In this document: positions 21,063 to 27,139 of the stretch, piece after piece | Numbering within the stretch: position 1 is the first letter of the stretch | Layout: each line of letters begins with the position of its first letter | From: an uncultured Collinsella sp. | Lineage (GTDB): Bacteria; Actinomycetota; Coriobacteriia; Coriobacteriales; Coriobacteriaceae | DNA length: 27,139 bases | Direction: 5' to 3' | NCBI GenBank assembly: GCA_902494715.1 | Contig: CABUUJ010000030.1 | Coordinates: 1-27,139, forward strand | Made by a program: the position numbers and the translations under genes | The notes under the pieces: model-generated | The model's database searches: none | Seen by the model: only the letters and a program-made list of their open reading frames with translations | What the model was told of the DNA's origin: nothing

Positions 21063-24000
21063 ATGCAGGCAGATTCCGCTCAGCAGCAGGGCCTTTATCG
21101 CCCCGAATTCGATCACGATGCATGTGGCATCGGCGCGCTTGCCGATATCAACGGTGAGCGCCATCACCAGATTCTGGACGATGCACTGTCCATTCTGGTC
21201 AACTTGGAGCACCGCGGCGGCACGGGACTCGAGAAGAACACCGGCGACGGCGCTGGCATCCTGTTCCAGGTTCCGCATCACTTTTTCCGTAAAGAGGCTC
21301 AAAAGTGCGGCCAGATTCTGCCGGCAGAGGGCGACTATGGCGTGGCCATGCTGTTCTTCCCGCAGGACGAGAAGGGCGTAGAGGATGCCCGCCGCGTGTT
21401 TGAGGAGGGCTGCGCCGAGGCCGGCGTGCCGCTGCTCTTTTGGCGCGAGGTGCCCGTCGACCCGCACGACCTGGGTGAGACGGCCCGCGCCTGCATGCCT
21501 ACCATCCTGCAGGCCTTTCTGGGCCGCCCGGACGACACGCCCGCCGGTGATGCCTTTGAGCGTCGCCTGTACGTGTGCCGCCGCACCATCGAGAAAAAGG
21601 CCGACGCCGAGTTCGCCCTGCGCGACAAGATCTTCTACGTGTGCTCCATGAGCTCGCGCACCATCGTGTACAAGGGCATGCTGGTCGCCACGCAGATGCG
21701 CCGCTTCTTCATCGATCTCAACGACGCCGCCGTCAAGACGGCCGTGGCGCTCGTCCACTCGCGGTACTCCACCAACACCACGCCCAGCTGGGAGCGTGCA
21801 CATCCCAACCGCTTTATCATCCACAACGGCGAGATCAATACCCTCAAGGGCAACGTCAACTGGATCCGCGCCCGCGAACCTAACCTGTACAGCCCCGTGC
21901 TGCAGCACGATCTTGAGCGCGTGATGCCCATCATCAACCGCGAGGGTTCCGACTCCGCGATTCTGGACAACGTGCTTGAGTTCCTGGTCATGAACGGTCG
22001 CCCGCTCACGCGTGCCGCATCCATGCTGCTGCCCGAGCCGTGGGACCACAACGACAGTCTGAGCGAGGAGCGCCGCGCCTACGACGCCTACCAGTCCATG
22101 CTCATGGAGCCGTGGGACGGCCCGGCCGCCATCGCCTTTACCGATGGCCGCACACTGGGTGCCGCTCTCGACCGCAACGGTCTGCGTCCCGCCCGCTACT
22201 ATGTGACGCGCGACGGTCGCTTTATGCTGGCAAGCGAGGTGGGCACCATCGAGGTGAGCCCCGAGAACATCCTGACGAGTGGCTGCCTGGGGCCGGGCCA
22301 GATGCTCGAGGTCGATTTTGCCCGCGGCCGCGTGATCTACAACGATGAGCTGCGTGCCCGCTATGCCAAGGAAAAGCCCTACCGCGACTGGATTGCCGAG
22401 GAGACGCTGACCGTTGCCGCGCTCGATGAGCCCGCTGCGGCAACGCCCGCCGAGGACGCCGAGGTGCCCGCCGCCGTGCGCATGGCCAAGCTCGGCTACC
22501 ACTGGGATGACGTCGACGAGGTCGTGCGTTCCATGGCCCAGCAGGGCAAGGCGCCGCTCGCCTCGATGGGCATCGACGCGCCGCTGGCCTGCCTGTCCAA
22601 GAAGACGCGCTCGTTCTTCGATTACTTCTATCAACTGTTCGCCCAGGTCACGAACCCGCCCATCGATGCCCTGCGCGAGCACATGGTCACCTCGACCACG
22701 CTCTACCTGGGCAACCACGGCAACCTGCTCGAGGACTCCCGTACGGCCTGCCAGCTGGTGCGCCTGGAGCGCCCGTTGCTCAACGAGGAGGAGTTCGAGC
22801 GTATCTGCGCCATCGACCGCGTGGGCTTTAAGACTCGTCGCTTCCGTGCCGTCTACCGCCGCGATGCCGGCGAGGGCGCGCTGCAGGCTGCGCTCAAGCA
22901 GCTTGCCGAGGACGTTGAGGCTGCGGTCCGCGACGGTGTGAACATCGTGGTGCTGAGCGATCGCGCCGGGGCGGGCGAGGTGCCCGTGCCGTCGCTGCTC
23001 GCCGTGGGCTGCGTGCACAACCACCTGATCCGCGCCGGCGTGCGCACCTTTGCCGACATCGTGGTGGAGTGCGGCGACGCCGTGTCCCCGCACGACTTTG
23101 CGGCACTGGTGGGCTACTCCGCGAGCGGCATCTATCCGTACAACGCACATGCGTGCATCCGCGATCTGGCGGCGCGCAGCGATCTGGGCGTGACGGCCGA
23201 GCAGGGCATCGCCAACTACAACAAGGCTGCGACCGCGGGCATCGTCTCCATCATGTCCAAGATGGGCATCTCCACGGTGCAGAGCTACCACTCCGCGCAG
23301 ATCTTCGAGGCCGTGGGCTTTACGCCGGAGTTCGTCAACGCGTACTTCGCCGGCACGGTGAGCCGTGTAGGCGGTATGGGCGTCGAGGACGTCGAGCGCG
23401 AGCAAAACGAGCGCTACGACGCCGCACTCGCTATCCTTAAGAGCCCGGCCCCCGATCAACTGCCTACGCTGGGCCTAACCAAGTGGCGCCCGCTCGGTGG
23501 CGAGGATCACCTCATCGATCCGCAGACTGTCTACCTGCTGCAGACCGCCTGCCGTGAGGACAGCTACGGCACCTTTAAGGAGTACAGCGCCCGCCTGCAC
23601 CGCACCGGCCGTGCCGTGCGCCTACGCGACCTGCTGGACTTTGATGCCAGCGGCCGCACCCCGGTGGCACTCGACGAGGTCGAGCCCGCGCTCAACATCG
23701 TCCGCCGCTTTAACACCGGCGCCATGTCGTACGGTTCCATCAGCAAAGAGGCGCACGAGTGCATGGCCATCGCCATGAACCGCCTGCACGGCCGTTCCAA
23801 CTCCGGCGAGGGCGGCGAGGACCCGCGTCGCGAGACCCCGCTGGCCAACGGTGACTCCAAGAACTCCGCCATCAAGCAGGTGGCAAGCGCGCGCTTTGGC
23901 GTGACGAGCCGCTACCTGTGCAGTGCCTTCGAGATTCAGATCAAGATGGCCCAGGGCGCCAAGCCCGGCGAGGGTGGCCACTTGCCCGGCAAGAAGGTCT

Positions 24001-25760
24001 ACCCCTGGATCGCCGAGGTCCGCCAGTCCACGCCCGGTATCGGCCTGATCTCGCCTCCGCCGCACCACGACATCTACTCCATCGAGGACCTGGCAGAGCT
24101 GATCTTCGATCTTAAGAACGCCAACCCCGGCGCGCGCGTGTCGGTCAAGCTGGTCAGCGAGGCCGGCGTCGGCACCATCGCCACCGGTGTGGCCAAGGGT
24201 GCTGCCGACAAGATCTTGATCAGCGGCCACAATGGCGGCTCGGGTGCCGCGGCGCGCGATTCCATTTGGCACGCCGGCCTGCCGCTGGAGCTCGGCCTTG
24301 CCGAGGCCCAGCAGACGTTGCTGCAAAACGGCCTGCGCTCCCGCGTGGTGCTCGAGGCCGACGGCAAGCTCATGGACGGCACCGATGTTGCCGTCGCCTG
24401 CCTGTTGGGCGCCGAGGAGTTTGGCTTTGCGACCATGCCGCTCATCTCCATGGGCTGCCTCATGCAGCGCGACTGCCAGCAGGATACCTGCCCGGCCGGC
24501 ATCGCTACGCAAAACTGCCGCCTGCGTCGCGGCTTCCGCGGCAAGCCCGAGCACGTTGAGCACTTTATGCTCTTTGTTGCCGAGCAGCTGCGCGAGGTCA
24601 TGGCGAGCCTGGGCTTCCGCACCGTCGACGAGATGGTCGGCCACCCCGAGTGCCTGCGCCAGATCGAGGTCCCGGGCAACCGCAAGGCCAACCTGCTCGA
24701 TCTGTCGCCCGTGCTGGCGAGCGCGACCTGCGAGTTCGGTGCCCATATCCCGGGTGCCGACGGTCGCCACTTCCTGCCGCAGATGGCCGCGGACAGCGAG
24801 CTCGACAAGACGCTCGACTCCACGTTGTTTGTGCCCTATACGGCCGATGCCCGTGCGCATTTGCGTCCGATTCGCTTCCGCGCCGATATCGCCAACGTCA
24901 ACCGTTGCGTGGGCACCATCCTGGGCAATGCGGTGACTAAGGCGCATCCCGAGGGTCTGCCCGCCGGCTCCATCACCATCGATTGCGATGGCTCGGCCGG
25001 TCAGAGCTTTGGCGCCTTCCTGCCGCGCGGCATTACGCTCAACGTGTGCGGTGACGCCAACGACTACTTTGGCAAGGGCCTTTCGGGCGGCGAGGTGTCG
25101 GTGCGCCCCAACCCGCATGCGACCTACAAGTTCGACGAGAACATCATCGTGGGCAACGTTGCGTTCTTTGGCGCCACGAGCGGCCGCGGCTTCATTAACG
25201 GCCTGGCCGGCCAGCGCTTTGGCGTGCGCAACTCCGGCGCCACCGTGGTGGTCGAGGGCTGCGGCAACCATGGCTGCGAGTACATGACGGGCGGTCTGGC
25301 GCTCATCCTGGGCGAGGTCGGGCAGAACTTCGCCGCCGGCATGACGGGTGGCGTGGCCTATGTCTTTGACCAGTACGGCACGCTCGATGCCCGTGTGAAC
25401 CACGAGAGCGTTGAGCTCAAGGCCCCGACGGCTGGCGAGCTGGCACAGATTCGTGCGCTCATCCAGGCGCACGTGGACGCGACGCAGAGCCCGCGCGGCA
25501 TTAAGCTGCTCTACAGCTTTGAGACGATGAGCAAGCACTTTGTGAAGGTCATTCCGACCGAGTACGAGCGCGTGCTGGCGATTGTCGCTGCGGCCGAGGC
25601 CGTGGGCAAGACGCATGTACAGGCAGAGGAGCTGGCGTTTGACATTGTGACCGGTCGCGCGAGCGCCGCGGATGTCGCTCGCTTCGATGTCGCGGGCGGT
25701 GCCGCGGGCGCTGCGCCCGTGGCTGCCAGCTCTGTTGCTTCGACCAAGAAGGAGGCGTAA
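21063..25760 (+). CDS. gltB: Glutamate synthase, large (alpha) subunit
   Basis: The large subunit of glutamate synthase, 1565 residues, which makes two glutamates from glutamine and 2-oxoglutarate. The N-terminal glutaminase domain begins at C21 (HDACGIG), the expected nucleophile after propeptide removal, and runs to about residue 430. A central domain follows, then the FMN-binding synthase barrel (about 830-1200, with NTGAMSYGSISKEAHE, GGEDPRR and ISGHNGGSGAA). The 3Fe-4S cysteines C1132, C1138 and C1143 have the standard C-x5-C-x4-C spacing. The C-terminal GXGXG beta-helix runs from about 1300 (GSAGQSFGAF, GDANDYFGKGLSGG). The start ATG follows GGGGAGG. gltD starts 5 bases after the stop. 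Confidence 0.97.
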   Translation: MQADSAQQQGLYRPEFDHDACGIGALADINGERHHQILDDALSILVNLEHRGGTGLEKNTGDGAGILFQVPHHFFRKEAQKCGQILPAEGDYGVAMLFFPQDEKGVEDARRVFEEGCAEAGVPLLFWREVPVDPHDLGETARACMPTILQAFLGRPDDTPAGDAFERRLYVCRRTIEKKADAEFALRDKIFYVCSMSSRTIVYKGMLVATQMRRFFIDLNDAAVKTAVALVHSRYSTNTTPSWERAHPNRFIIHNGEINTLKGNVNWIRAREPNLYSPVLQHDLERVMPIINREGSDSAILDNVLEFLVMNGRPLTRAASMLLPEPWDHNDSLSEERRAYDAYQSMLMEPWDGPAAIAFTDGRTLGAALDRNGLRPARYYVTRDGRFMLASEVGTIEVSPENILTSGCLGPGQMLEVDFARGRVIYNDELRARYAKEKPYRDWIAEETLTVAALDEPAAATPAEDAEVPAAVRMAKLGYHWDDVDEVVRSMAQQGKAPLASMGIDAPLACLSKKTRSFFDYFYQLFAQVTNPPIDALREHMVTSTTLYLGNHGNLLEDSRTACQLVRLERPLLNEEEFERICAIDRVGFKTRRFRAVYRRDAGEGALQAALKQLAEDVEAAVRDGVNIVVLSDRAGAGEVPVPSLLAVGCVHNHLIRAGVRTFADIVVECGDAVSPHDFAALVGYSASGIYPYNAHACIRDLAARSDLGVTAEQGIANYNKAATAGIVSIMSKMGISTVQSYHSAQIFEAVGFTPEFVNAYFAGTVSRVGGMGVEDVEREQNERYDAALAILKSPAPDQLPTLGLTKWRPLGGEDHLIDPQTVYLLQTACREDSYGTFKEYSARLHRTGRAVRLRDLLDFDASGRTPVALDEVEPALNIVRRFNTGAMSYGSISKEAHECMAIAMNRLHGRSNSGEGGEDPRRETPLANGDSKNSAIKQVASARFGVTSRYLCSAFEIQIKMAQGAKPGEGGHLPGKKVYPWIAEVRQSTPGIGLISPPPHHDIYSIEDLAELIFDLKNANPGARVSVKLVSEAGVGTIATGVAKGAADKILISGHNGGSGAAARDSIWHAGLPLELGLAEAQQTLLQNGLRSRVVLEADGKLMDGTDVAVACLLGAEEFGFATMPLISMGCLMQRDCQQDTCPAGIATQNCRLRRGFRGKPEHVEHFMLFVAEQLREVMASLGFRTVDEMVGHPECLRQIEVPGNRKANLLDLSPVLASATCEFGAHIPGADGRHFLPQMAADSELDKTLDSTLFVPYTADARAHLRPIRFRADIANVNRCVGTILGNAVTKAHPEGLPAGSITIDCDGSAGQSFGAFLPRGITLNVCGDANDYFGKGLSGGEVSVRPNPHATYKFDENIIVGNVAFFGATSGRGFINGLAGQRFGVRNSGATVVVEGCGNHGCEYMTGGLALILGEVGQNFAAGMTGGVAYVFDQYGTLDARVNHESVELKAPTAGELAQIRALIQAHVDATQSPRGIKLLYSFETMSKHFVKVIPTEYERVLAIVAAAEAVGKTHVQAEELAFDIVTGRASAADVARFDVAGGAAGAAPVAASSVASTKKEA

Positions 25761-25765
25761 GTGCC

Positions 25766-27139
<1,374 letters not shown>

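Overview
The window is GC-rich bacterial chromosome with dense genes, strong Shine-Dalgarno sequences and mostly plus-strand genes. The gene set (Actinobacteria-like RF2, FtsEX next to RNase R, SmpB, split flavin reductase plus short rubredoxin, a MurNAc-6P salvage operon of the MupG type, no outer-membrane genes) and several protein details suggest an anaerobic gut actinobacterium of the class Coriobacteriia, probably Collinsella or a close relative. This is inference from remembered families, not from a database search. The window starts inside prfB and ends inside gltD.

Layout. 1-2.1 kb: the 3' part of prfB (RF2) and a YitT-family membrane protein. 2.3-4.1 kb: a transketolase split into N- and C-terminal subunit genes. 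4.1-4.6 kb: a gene-free stretch with a terminator, a 65-nt palindromic repeat and a long, highly structured inverted repeat. 4.6-9.0 kb: ftsE (with a long low-complexity N-terminal extension), ftsX and rnr. 9.2-10.5 kb: an orphan serine recombinase and a VanZ-like membrane protein. 10.7-15.1 kb: a MurNAc-6-phosphate salvage cluster, murR-murQ-murP (PTS EIIBC)-mupG. 15.2-16.1 kb: a Spx/ArsC-like protein and a convergent small hypothetical gene. 16.3-16.5 kb: tRNA-Gln(CTG) and tRNA-Glu(CTC). 16.6-18.0 kb: a TPR-like protein overlapping smpB, then a second copy of the 65-nt palindrome. 18.1-18.9 kb: flavin reductase and a 47-residue rubredoxin. 19.0-20.9 kb: an Nramp-type metal transporter on the minus strand, bracketed by two arrays of three 57-nt palindromes. 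21.1 kb to the end: gltB and gltD.

How the genes work together. The mur cluster imports and phosphorylates cell-wall sugar, cleaves MurNAc-6P-containing disaccharide and converts MurNAc-6P to GlcNAc-6P. FtsEX regulates cell-wall hydrolysis at division. RNase R and SmpB both belong to ribosome rescue and RNA decay, and here they are separated by about 8.5 kb of accessory-looking genes. Flavin reductase and rubredoxin form a probable electron-transfer pair for oxygen defence. GltBD is the glutamate synthase pair.

The most unusual material is not protein coding. The six 57-nt palindromes sit in two three-copy arrays with a 79-80 bp period on either side of mntH. A second palindrome family (65 nt) lies after tktC and smpB. 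A 123-bp nested inverted repeat lies upstream of ftsE. At the protein level, RF2 carries Ser-Pro-Thr in place of the usual Ser-Pro-Phe, in a window where only 2 of 21 visible stop codons are TGA and 12 are TAG.
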